Below are positions 1 to 6,026 of a stretch of 6,137 bases of DNA, in pieces. Where the stretch lies: contig JAFGET010000194.1 of assembly GCA_016931435.1 (NCBI GenBank), positions 1 through 6,137 of the forward strand, in the 5' to 3' direction. Numbering within the stretch: the stretch's first letter is position 1; every line of letters begins with the position of its first letter. Made by a program: the position numbers and the translations under genes. This DNA is from Candidatus Omnitrophota bacterium (GTDB lineage Bacteria; Omnitrophota; Gorgyraeia; Gygaellales; Profunditerraquicolaceae). The notes beneath the pieces were generated by a model, which was given only the letters and a program-made list of their open reading frames with translations, was not told the DNA's origin and made no database searches.

Positions 1-812
1 ATACCCCCGTGCTCTGCTTCGGCTACTTTTGTTTTCCTGATAGCATCTAATAATGAAGTCTTACCGTGGTCAACATGCCCCATGAAAGTCACGATAGGGG
101 GGCGGGGTTTTAAATCCTGCGGGAAGTCTTCTTCCTGGTGTATACGCAAAAAGAGTTCTTCTTTTTCCGGGGCCTTCCTTATTTGGAAGCCGTATTTTTG
201 GCAGATCTTGGTTACCGTCTCTTCATTTAAAGACTGATTTAGCCCGGCCATCACCCCTTGCTGCATTAAATTTTTTATCAAAATCGATGATTTCTCCTGC
301 AGCTTGACAGAAAGATCCTTGACTGTGATGGGTAAATCCAGCTCCAGCTCTCTGAGTTCAACAACGGGCTTAGCTTCCAAAGGAGGCTTGACCTTTTCTT
401 CCACAACCGCCTGCTTTTCTTCCTTCGGATGATGCCTTTCCGCTTTCAAGTGGTGCTTATCGACTTTCAACTCCTGCGGCTTTTGTTCTTTTACAATCTG
501 AGGCTTCTCTTCTTTCGGAATTACCTCGTGATGCCTTTCTTCTTTTTTTTGCGGAATGATTTTTTCTTTAAGGGGTATTTTTGGCGCAAGCGGCTTTTCG
601 ACTACGGGGCTTATAGGCAAAACATCAAGCGGCGCCTTTGGTGTAATATCCGCAGTACTGATTATTTTTTTCTTTTTAAGCGCGGTAGCCTTTGCTTTAG
701 GCGCTGCCTTTATCTTCTTGGCTATCTTCGGCTTTTTTGCCTTATGCGCAGCATGGGTTTTCTTGGGCGCGGATTTTTTAACCGCGGCTTTCTCTTTTTT
801 TGTCTTCGGCAT
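1..812 (-). CDS. infB: Translation initiation factor IF-2, N-terminal part (cut by window edge)
   Basis: IF-2 is the GTPase that places initiator fMet-tRNA on the 30S subunit and promotes 50S joining. Only the first 270 codons are present; the gene continues beyond base 1. The ATG at 810-812 gives a start preceded by AAAGG with 7-base spacing. Residues 1-50 are a Lys/Ala/Pro tail (21 Lys, 12 Ala, one acidic residue). Residues about 51-155 are a charged Lys/Glu/Pro linker with three His-His pairs (94-95, 120-121, 127-128). Residues about 160-212 form one IF2_N domain (ITVKDL at 162-167, then LMQQGVMAGLNQSLNEET). A PRPPIVTFMGHVDHGKT stretch follows, carrying the G1 P-loop GHVDHGKT at 245-252; the remaining G motifs lie outside the window. 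The usual extreme N-terminal IF2_N copy seen in many bacteria is replaced by the basic tail. The gene lies 3 bases after nusA, the classic nusA-infB arrangement without ylxR/ylxQ. The identification is secure from the P-loop context and IF2_N. Confidence 0.96.
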   Translation of the reverse strand, partial: MPKTKKEKAAVKKSAPKKTHAAHKAKKPKIAKKIKAAPKAKATALKKKKIISTADITPKAPLDVLPISPVVEKPLAPKIPLKEKIIPQKKEERHHEVIPKEEKPQIVKEQKPQELKVDKHHLKAERHHPKEEKQAVVEEKVKPPLEAKPVVELRELELDLPITVKDLSVKLQEKSSILIKNLMQQGVMAGLNQSLNEETVTKICQKYGFQIRKAPEKEELFLRIHQEEDFPQDLKPRPPIVTFMGHVDHGKTSLLDAIRKTKVAEAEHGG

Positions 813-815
813 ATT

Positions 816-2054
816 TTAACCTTTTTTAATTTTCTTAGCCTGCTCGATTATCTTCTCGGCTTTTTTTTCTGCGATACCTTTGACCTGCGTCAAATCCTGC
901 GGGCTGGCATTTAAAATATCATCCAAGTTTTTAAATCCGGCATCCTTAAGGGCCGTAAGTGTCTTCTCTCCTACCCCGGGCAATTCCTCCAGGGAAATAG
1001 CGGCGGATTTTTTCTTTGTTTTTCTGGTTTTAGCGGATTTTTCTTCCTGGGGCGCTTCTATTTCCTGGGTGGCTTCTTCTGCCGCCTCTTCTTTTTTCTT
1101 GATGCTTTCGGAGGATGTCTCTTTAGTGCGTATATCTAACTCCCAGCCCACAAGCCTTGAGGCAAGCCTGACATTCTGGCCGTGCTTGCCGATAGCCAGA
1201 GAAAGCTGATCTTCGTCAACAATGATCTCGGCTTTCGTATTCTCCTTATCCAGCCTTATTTCCCCGATCTTAGCCGGTGAAAGCGCGGCCCTGATATATT
1301 CCCTGATATCGTCGTTGTAGCGCACGATATCTATCTTCTCTCCGCTTAGTTCGTTGACGATATTGCGCACGCGGTTTCCACGCATACCGACACAGGCGCC
1401 CATAGAATCTACTTTTTCATTTTTTGACCAAACGGATATCTTAGTACGCTCTCCTGCCTGGCGGGCGATAGCCTTTATCTCGACAATGCCTTCATATATC
1501 TCGGGGACTTCCATTTCAAAAAGTTTTTTTATAAAATTAGGGTGGCTGCGCGATAAAATAATCTGGTGCCCCTTGACTTCTTTTTTCACTTCTGCCACAA
1601 AGGCGCGGATACGCTGCCCCTGCCGGAATTCCTCCCTGGGGGATTGTTCGCGTTTTAAAAGTATCCCTTCCGCCCTGCCTAAAAGATCCACTACTATATT
1701 GCCTTTATCAAAGCGGTATACGGTCCCTGAGACAATTTCTCCGACTTTAGCCTGAAATTCCGTAAAGACGACCTCTTTTTCCGCTTCGCGGATCTTTTGT
1801 ATAATGACCTGCCGCGCGGTCGAGGCGGCAATACGGCTGAATTCTATGGAAGTGACCTCGTCATTATTCCTGAAAGCGTGGATCTTCCCCGAGTTCTGGT
1901 CCAATTCCACCCTTAAATCTTCTCCCGGCTTAGTATCGATGACTTTACGCGCTGCGGTCAAAAGCGCGGCTTCTACCGCCTGGACTAATATTTCTTTCTT
2001 GATGCCTTTTTCTCTTTCTATTTGCTCTAATATGGCTAACAATTCCTGACTCAT
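816..2054 (-). CDS. nusA: Transcription termination/antitermination factor NusA (short N-terminal domain)
   Basis: NusA binds RNA polymerase near the RNA exit channel and nascent RNA, and modulates pausing, termination and antitermination. The product is 412 aa. Domains in order: RNAP-binding N-terminal domain about 1-100 (SRIAASTARQVIIQKIREAE at 73-92); S1 domain about 104-170 (VGEIVSGTVYRFDKGNIVV, ending HQIILSRSHP); KH1 about 185-250 (CVGMRGNRVRNIVNELSGEK at 221-240); KH2 about 255-310 (LSLAIGKHGQNVRLASRLVG at 284-303); an acidic/basic low-complexity linker about 311-352; and a C-terminal helix-hairpin-helix pair about 355-408 (LEELPGVGEKTL and LTQVKGIAEKKAEKI), comparable to the helical acidic repeats of proteobacterial NusA. 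The N-terminal domain is unusual: between GKIHAF and FSRIAA about 30 residues found in Bacillus and E. coli NusA are missing, with the frame intact. The start is fixed by AAGAGGT 7 bases before the ATG. The gene lies 79 bases downstream of rimP and 3 bases upstream of infB, its conserved neighbours. Confidence 0.97.
   Translation of the reverse strand: MSQELLAILEQIEREKGIKKEILVQAVEAALLTAARKVIDTKPGEDLRVELDQNSGKIHAFRNNDEVTSIEFSRIAASTARQVIIQKIREAEKEVVFTEFQAKVGEIVSGTVYRFDKGNIVVDLLGRAEGILLKREQSPREEFRQGQRIRAFVAEVKKEVKGHQIILSRSHPNFIKKLFEMEVPEIYEGIVEIKAIARQAGERTKISVWSKNEKVDSMGACVGMRGNRVRNIVNELSGEKIDIVRYNDDIREYIRAALSPAKIGEIRLDKENTKAEIIVDEDQLSLAIGKHGQNVRLASRLVGWELDIRTKETSSESIKKKEEAAEEATQEIEAPQEEKSAKTRKTKKKSAAISLEELPGVGEKTLTALKDAGFKNLDDILNASPQDLTQVKGIAEKKAEKIIEQAKKIKKG
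820..824 (-). promoter_or_regulatory. Ribosome binding site of infB inside the nusA 3' end
   Basis: On the minus strand AAAGG lies 7 bases before the infB ATG. It is part of the last Lys-Gly codons of nusA, just before the nusA stop (816-818). Infb initiation is therefore likely to be coupled to ribosomes finishing nusA. It also fixes the infB start at 812. Confidence 0.7.
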
Positions 2055-2061
2055 AATAACT

Positions 2062-2068
2062 ACCTCTT
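2062..2068 (-). promoter_or_regulatory. Strong ribosome binding site of nusA
   Basis: AAGAGGT on the minus strand is 7 bases from the nusA ATG. nusA is the only complete gene here with a sizeable leader of its own. The site lies just past the base of the inverted repeat at 2077-2123, so any structure formed there would sit 8 bases upstream of the ribosome binding site. Confidence 0.75.
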
Positions 2069-2076
2069 TTCATAAG

Positions 2077-2123
2077 TTAGTTTTCAGTTGTCTGTTATCA
2101 GATAAGAAAAATCTGAAAACTAA
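2077..2123. repeat. Perfect 11-bp inverted repeat in the rimP-nusA gap
   Basis: The arms TTAGTTTTCAG (2077-2087) and CTGAAAACTAA (2113-2123) are exact reverse complements separated by 25 bases. The loop contains a second small palindrome, TTATC-A-GATAA (2095-2105). Further partial copies of the same theme flank it: ACTAA recurs between 2120 and 2136, reaching into the rimP stop codon. The stem is A/T-rich (3 G-C pairs of 11). On the transcribed strand it is followed by CTTATGAAAAGAGG, not a U run, so it does not look like an intrinsic terminator. It could be an mRNA stability element, a nusA leader structure, or a copy of a dispersed intergenic repeat; the sequence alone does not decide. Confidence 0.7.
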
Positions 2124-2133
2124 GGACTAAAAA

Positions 2134-2592
2134 CTAAAAGATTTGTTTCGCTTTATTTATCTTGTCCAAAGGGATAACGATTATGCCTGTATCAATACCT
2201 GCTTGTACCGAATAATCATCTACCGCAAGTATTTCTCCTGCCCATTCTATTTTTCCTTCCACAGGATCTTTCAGGAAAAAACGCGCCCTGCGGTTTAGGC
2301 AGCGCAAAAAATCATTTTTGGTAGCCAGTGGCCGGTCTAATCCCGGAGATGATACTTCCAGTATATACCTATCGCCCAGGGTTTCTTTTTCATCTAAAAT
2401 ACCGCCTATTTCTCTGTTTAAACGGCCGCATTCTTCCAGGGTTATCCCGCCCAGGGGCTTATCCGCTAAAATCCTTAAAAATAAATCCCTGCCTTCATAG
2501 CGGTAGATCAAATCAACTAACTCAAGCCCCACGCTTTCCAGATAACCCGAAACAATACCCCTTAATTCTTCTATCACCTGGTGTTTATACAA
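2134..2592 (-). CDS. rimP: Ribosome maturation factor RimP
   Basis: RimP acts in the cytoplasm in late assembly of the 30S subunit. The product is 152 aa, the normal size for the family. The N-terminal alpha/beta domain spans about 1-85 (VIEELRGIVSGYLESVGLEL, then LVDLIYRYEGRDLFLRILAD) and ends in the family signature LEVSSPGLDRPL (78-89). The C-terminal SH3-like domain spans about 90-152 (GEILAVDDYSVQAG, ending IVIPLDKINKAKQIF). The start is a TTG at 2590-2592, supported by GAGAGGA 6 bases upstream. A GTG at codon 6 is possible but lacks a Shine-Dalgarno sequence. The TTG overlaps the proS stop by 8 bases, which suggests coupling. The stop is TAG at 2134-2136. rimP directly upstream of nusA is one of the most conserved gene pairs in bacteria and supports the call. 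Confidence 0.95.
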   Translation of the reverse strand: MYKHQVIEELRGIVSGYLESVGLELVDLIYRYEGRDLFLRILADKPLGGITLEECGRLNREIGGILDEKETLGDRYILEVSSPGLDRPLATKNDFLRCLNRRARFFLKDPVEGKIEWAGEILAVDDYSVQAGIDTGIIVIPLDKINKAKQIF

Positions 2593-3838
2593 ATCCCATC
2601 CTCTCTATCTCTTGTAAGACTTTTTCTTTTTTGCCGGTTATTTTTTGCCCGCTGCGGCGGACTTTCATTTCCAGGTTTTCGCTCTTTAAAAACTCCTTGC
2701 CGATGATTATCTGGAGGCTTACGCCTAAAAGGTCAGCGTCTTTAAATTTCACCCCCGCCCTTTCATCACGGTCATCCAACAAGGCCTCAACGCCGTAATT
2801 CTCTTTAAGCTCGCGATAAAGGCTTTCTGCTTCTTTTACGATCTTTCCATCACTGATATCTAAAGGTAAAATGACCGCTTTATAAGGGCTGATTTCACCG
2901 GGCCAAATAATGCCGTTTTCGTCGCAGTTCTGTTCAATAATAGCCGGTATCAAGCGGGATACGCCTATGCCGTAACAGCCCATGATAACGGGCTTTTGTT
3001 TACCGTCGGCATCAAGAAAATTTGCCTCAAGAGAAGCGCTGTATTTGGTGCCTAGTTTAAAAATATGCCCGACCTCCATGGTGTTTTTTTTCTCCCGGGC
3101 GGCCTTACATTTGGGACAACTCTCTTCTCCTTCTTCTTTAAAAGCTACGGCAGTCTTACATGCGGGGCAGAATAGAACCGCGTCTTCTCCGTCAGAAGCA
3201 GGGACCATGAATTCGTGCGAAACATTCCCGCCCATAACTCCAGGGTCAGCCTCGAGACAGAGAAAATCCAGGCCGCACCTCTTAAACACCCTGTGGTATG
3301 CCTGATACATAGACTGATAATTCTTATCTAACCCCGCCTCATCGCGGTCAAAGCTATAAGCATCCTTCATGATAAATTCACACGAACGTACCAGGCCGAA
3401 ACGCGGCCGGATTTCGTCGCGAAACTTCGTCTGTATCTGATAGAGCACAAGCGGAAGCTGCTTATATGAAAAAATGTGGCCTGCCACTAAATCCGTGATC
3501 ACCTCTTCATGGGTAGGCCCCAAACAGACGGCACGGCCTCTTCTATCCGTGAATTTGACCATGACCTCGCCCATATCTTTTTCCCGGCCGGACCTAAGCC
3601 AAAGCTCTTTTGGCTGTAGCGCCGGCAACAATACTTCGGCTGCACCAGAAGCGTCCATTTCCTGACGGATGATAGTTTCAATATTATTCAGCACTTTTAA
3701 GCCTAAAGGAAGATATGAATATACCCCCGCCATAAGCATGCGCATCAATCCTGCGCGTAACATCAGCTGGTGGCTTAAAGATTCTGCCTCCTGAGGGGTT
3801 TCTTTTAAAGTGGGGATCAATGTCCTTGTCCAATACAT
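2585..3838 (-). CDS. proS: Prolyl-tRNA synthetase, bacterial type lacking the INS editing domain
   Basis: ProRS is a class II synthetase that charges tRNA-Pro with proline. From the ATG at 3836-3838 the product is 417 aa. That start is preceded by GAAGGA at 9 bases and gives the family N-terminus MYWTRTLIPTLKE. A frame extension to a TTG at 3871 exists but is less likely. Motif 1 lies at about 38-74 (GVYSYLPLGLKVL), THEE at 109-112, motif 2 at about 138-163 (KFRDEIRPRFGLVRS, then EFIMKDAYSF), motif 3 at about 286-303 (MGCYGIGVSRLIPAIIEQ), and the anticodon-binding domain from about 318 (LLDDRDERAGVKFKDADL). E. coli ProRS has about 570 aa because an INS domain of roughly 180 aa, which hydrolyses Ala-tRNA-Pro, sits between motifs 2 and 3. 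Here that space is about 45 residues holding CPAC (224-227) and CPKC (241-244), a probable zinc knuckle. Cis-editing is therefore inferred to be absent. The gene overlaps the ispG 3' end by 22 bases and the rimP start by 8. Confidence 0.96.
   Translation of the reverse strand: MYWTRTLIPTLKETPQEAESLSHQLMLRAGLMRMLMAGVYSYLPLGLKVLNNIETIIRQEMDASGAAEVLLPALQPKELWLRSGREKDMGEVMVKFTDRRGRAVCLGPTHEEVITDLVAGHIFSYKQLPLVLYQIQTKFRDEIRPRFGLVRSCEFIMKDAYSFDRDEAGLDKNYQSMYQAYHRVFKRCGLDFLCLEADPGVMGGNVSHEFMVPASDGEDAVLFCPACKTAVAFKEEGEESCPKCKAAREKKNTMEVGHIFKLGTKYSASLEANFLDADGKQKPVIMGCYGIGVSRLIPAIIEQNCDENGIIWPGEISPYKAVILPLDISDGKIVKEAESLYRELKENYGVEALLDDRDERAGVKFKDADLLGVSLQIIIGKEFLKSENLEMKVRRSGQKITGKKEKVLQEIERMGFV
2599..2605 (-). 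promoter_or_regulatory. Ribosome binding site that supports the TTG start of rimP
   Basis: GAGAGGA on the minus strand lies within the last codons of proS, 6 bases before the TTG at 2590-2592. No comparable site precedes the alternative GTG six codons in, so this site decides the start. Confidence 0.7.
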
Positions 3839-4911
3839 TTTTTGAATTCCTTCAATAAAAGGTCCTGGCAATCGGCATAAGCGGCTTTCTTGTAAGGCCT
3901 GCCTTTTTTAAATAAAAGGCCTTCTTTTTTTCCGAATGCTATTCCTATATCTGCCTGTCTCGCCTCGCCCGGTCCGTTCACTACACAGCCCATGACAGCT
4001 AACTTGATCGGATGGGCCGATGGCCTGTAGCCTATGGCCGATAATTTTTTTTCCAGGCTATAAACTAATCCGGCTAAGTCTACCTCACAGCGCCCGCAAG
4101 TAGGACAACTAATGATTTCCGGGCCAAAATGCCTTAACCCCAAAACCTCTAAAATAGCTTTGGCAAGACCGACCTCTTCTTTAGGGTGCGCGGTCAAAGA
4201 TACCCTTATTGTATCACCAATCCCCTCTAATAGTAAAGCCCCAATTCCTATACTAGATTTTACCGCTCCCAGCCTGGGAGTGCCAGAAGCGGTTACTCCT
4301 AAATGCAAAGGATAGCCGCAGGACTTAGATATCTTACGGTAAGCCTTTAAGGTATCCTGTATATCCGAAGCCTTAAGCGAGATAACGATATCTGAAAAAC
4401 CCGATTTTTCTATTATGCCTATATAAGCAAGTGCCTCCCTGGCCATAAGGCCGGCGATATCAAGATGGGCGGACGCCTTAAGCTTTCCCTTTTTTACCAC
4501 TGACCCTGAGTTTAACCCTACTCTTATAGGTATATGATTTGCCTTTGCCGCAGAAACCACTTGTTTGACCTCTTGCTTCTTGTAAATATTTCCCGGATTA
4601 AGCCTGATCTTATCCGCCCCGCTATCGGCGGCCTTTAAGGCTAAACGATAATCGAAATGAATATCTGCTACTAAAGGGATGTTTACTTTTGGTCTAATCT
4701 TTTTAAAAGCCAGCGCATCGGCATCATCTTTTACTGCTAAACGGATGATTTCGCAGCCGTCTTTTTCCAATTCATTTATCTGGCGGATTGCCGCCTGCAC
4801 ATCCGCTGACTTTACCTTAAGCATCGACTGGATGGCAATAGGATGATCGCCTCCGATATTGACCGGGCCGATTTTTATAATTTTGGCTTTACGCCTCTTC
4901 ACCTGAACCAT
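3817..4911 (-). CDS. ispG: 4-hydroxy-3-methylbut-2-enyl diphosphate synthase (IspG/GcpE), with non-consensus active-site motifs
   Basis: IspG is the [4Fe-4S] enzyme that reductively converts MEcPP to HMBPP, the sixth step of the MEP isoprenoid pathway. The product is 364 aa, the usual size for the single-module bacterial form. Visible signatures: VKIGPVNIGG-like start (12-21), IPLVADIHFDYRLALKAADS (78-97), KIRLNPGNI (101-109), IGDTIRVSLT (231-240), the cluster ligands CPTC (Cys269, Cys272), and GCVVNGPGEA (Cys309 and Glu316, the fourth ligand in structurally studied homologues). Two motifs deviate: the usual QSMTNTxTxD reads QSMLKVKSAD (28-37), and the usual HLG[VI]TEAG reads HLGVTASG (203-210), so its Glu is Ala208. 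The rest of the fold and all cluster ligands are intact, so I expect an active enzyme, but with less certainty than for a standard IspG. The ATG at 4909-4911 overlaps the rseP stop by 13 bases; a GTG at codon 4 overlaps that stop as GTGA and is a possible alternative. Neither has a strong Shine-Dalgarno sequence. Confidence 0.95.
   Translation of the reverse strand: MVQVKRRKAKIIKIGPVNIGGDHPIAIQSMLKVKSADVQAAIRQINELEKDGCEIIRLAVKDDADALAFKKIRPKVNIPLVADIHFDYRLALKAADSGADKIRLNPGNIYKKQEVKQVVSAAKANHIPIRVGLNSGSVVKKGKLKASAHLDIAGLMAREALAYIGIIEKSGFSDIVISLKASDIQDTLKAYRKISKSCGYPLHLGVTASGTPRLGAVKSSIGIGALLLEGIGDTIRVSLTAHPKEEVGLAKAILEVLGLRHFGPEIISCPTCGRCEVDLAGLVYSLEKKLSAIGYRPSAHPIKLAVMGCVVNGPGEARQADIGIAFGKKEGLLFKKGRPYKKAAYADCQDLLLKEFKKCIGQGH
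3848..3853 (-). promoter_or_regulatory. Ribosome binding site that decides the proS start
   Basis: GAAGGA on the minus strand ends 9 bases before the ATG at 3836-3838 and lies inside the ispG coding region. It places the proS start 11 codons inside the longest open frame, which begins with a TTG at 3871. Confidence 0.7.
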
Positions 4912-5978
4912 TTTAAGAGTTTATCTCCGAAGATACGCATGATATCGTTATAAGTAGCTAAAACTGCCAAGGATAAGATCAGGGCCATACCCGCCTGAGT
5001 GATCAGGCGTTCGGTTCTTAAGCTTAGCCTTTTTCTTCTTATTTTTTCTATAGCCAGTAAAAATAAATGCCCTCCGTCTAAAACCGGCAAAGGCAACAGA
5101 TTAAATATCGCCAGGCTTATACTCAAAGCCGCCATAAGGTGCAAAACCGCTGTCACCCCCAATGCCGCGACTTTAGAGGTCACGTAAAAAATCCCCAATG
5201 GGCCGCTGACGGATTCACGCATGGATAATTTTCCTGTTACTATGCGCCATAAGGCCCTATAAGTGATCACCGTCAAATCATAAGTCTTGGTCAACCCCAG
5301 GCTAAAAGACTCTAAAAAGCCGTGCCTTATCCGGATAAATTCATCTGAAGGGGCTATTCCGGCTAAACCCACCGAGCGTTTCTGGCCGAGGATGTCGGTG
5401 AACTCTTTTTCCTTTATTTTGACCTTTACTTTAAGCTCCTTTCCATCACGCGATATCAAAAAATCAAGCGTATCCCCTTGTTTCTTGCCTTGGATCTCCT
5501 CTTGAAGCTCCTCCCATAAAACTATCCTCTTGCCACCTACAGCGATAATGTTATCCTGGGCTTTTATTCCGGCCTCCTTCGCCCCGAAACCATCGATCAA
5601 CGAGCCTACCCTTGCAGTCAGTGCGGGGTAACCCGTAAAAAAAATCAGCCAAAAAAGCAAAAATCCCAGGATAAAATTCAATAAGGGGCCGCAAAATACC
5701 ACCTGCGCCCTCTGCCATGGCGTCTTAGAAAGATATTCATCTTTAGTCCCTTTGTATTCTTCGGGGTTATCTCCGGCAAGTTTTACATACCCCCCCAGTA
5801 ACACCGCGCAAAGAGAATACTCGGTATCGCCTTTCTTTTTGCTTATAATGGCTGGGCCGAAGCCCAGCGAGAATTTTTCTACCTTGATGCCGACTTTCTT
5901 CGCTGCCATAAAATGGCCGGACTCATGCACGATTACTAATAACCCTAATACAAAAAGAAAAACTATCAATGAAAGCAT
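4899..5978 (-). CDS. rseP: RIP metalloprotease RseP (site-2 protease), single PDZ domain
   Basis: RseP-family proteins are zinc intramembrane proteases of the inner membrane that cleave anti-sigma factors and remnant signal peptides. The product is 359 aa. Transmembrane segment 1 (about 2-17) runs into the catalytic HESGH (His18, Glu19, His22). The family run KVEKFSLGFGP is at 32-42, and GGYVKLAGD is at 62-70. A second hydrophobic segment spans about 92-115 (GPLLNFILGFLLFW). One PDZ domain spans about 122-190 (GSLIDGFGAKEAGIKAQDNI, then GDTLDFLISRDGKELKVKVK). A hydrophobic segment with the third zinc-ligand motif NLLPLPVLDGGH covers 293-304 (Asp301), and a last segment spans about 328-345. 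E. coli RseP has two PDZ domains and about 450 aa; this single-PDZ form is common elsewhere. The start is the first ATG after an in-frame TGA two codons upstream and gives the standard N-terminus, although no clear Shine-Dalgarno sequence precedes it. It lies between dxr and ispG, a common arrangement. Confidence 0.97.
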   Translation of the reverse strand: MLSLIVFLFVLGLLVIVHESGHFMAAKKVGIKVEKFSLGFGPAIISKKKGDTEYSLCAVLLGGYVKLAGDNPEEYKGTKDEYLSKTPWQRAQVVFCGPLLNFILGFLLFWLIFFTGYPALTARVGSLIDGFGAKEAGIKAQDNIIAVGGKRIVLWEELQEEIQGKKQGDTLDFLISRDGKELKVKVKIKEKEFTDILGQKRSVGLAGIAPSDEFIRIRHGFLESFSLGLTKTYDLTVITYRALWRIVTGKLSMRESVSGPLGIFYVTSKVAALGVTAVLHLMAALSISLAIFNLLPLPVLDGGHLFLLAIEKIRRKRLSLRTERLITQAGMALILSLAVLATYNDIMRIFGDKLLKWFR

Positions 5979-6026
5979 ATGTCAATTTAACCAGATGGTC
6001 TTACCTCTGCCCAATACATGAATTTG
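5979..6026. other. dxr-rseP spacer, no recognisable signal
   Basis: These 48 bases separate the dxr stop from the rseP start. I see no terminator hairpin and no Shine-Dalgarno sequence at the expected distance from the rseP ATG; the only purine-rich match, AGAGG on the minus strand, is more than 20 bases upstream. A trivial 4-bp palindrome, ACCA-GA-TGGT (5990-5999), is present and is probably chance. Confidence 0.5.

Noticed and set aside
429..914. A 161-codon plus-strand open frame opposite infB/nusA, rich in Phe and Leu
   Set aside because: It is antisense to the Lys/Glu-rich linkers: AAA/GAA codons read backwards as TTT/TTC. It has no domain and no plausible start signal.
1354..1755. Plus-strand open frame of 133 codons opposite nusA
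   Set aside because: It is fully inside the S1/KH region of nusA, whose protein motifs are unmistakable; it is a shadow frame.
2077..2123. Intrinsic terminator between rimP and nusA
   Set aside because: The stem is A/T-rich with a 25-base loop and no U run follows on the transcribed strand.
2328..2798. Plus-strand open frame of 156 codons opposite rimP and the proS 3' end
   Set aside because: It spans two well-supported genes on the other strand and has no recognisable motif.
2585..3838. proS as a truncated or frameshifted pseudogene because it is about 150 residues shorter than E. coli ProRS
   Set aside because: All three class II motifs and the anticodon domain are intact in one frame. 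The missing part corresponds to the INS domain only.
3836..3871. Longer proS starting at the TTG at 3871
   Set aside because: It adds 11 residues not typical of ProRS. The ATG at 3838 has a good ribosome binding site and gives the family N-terminus.
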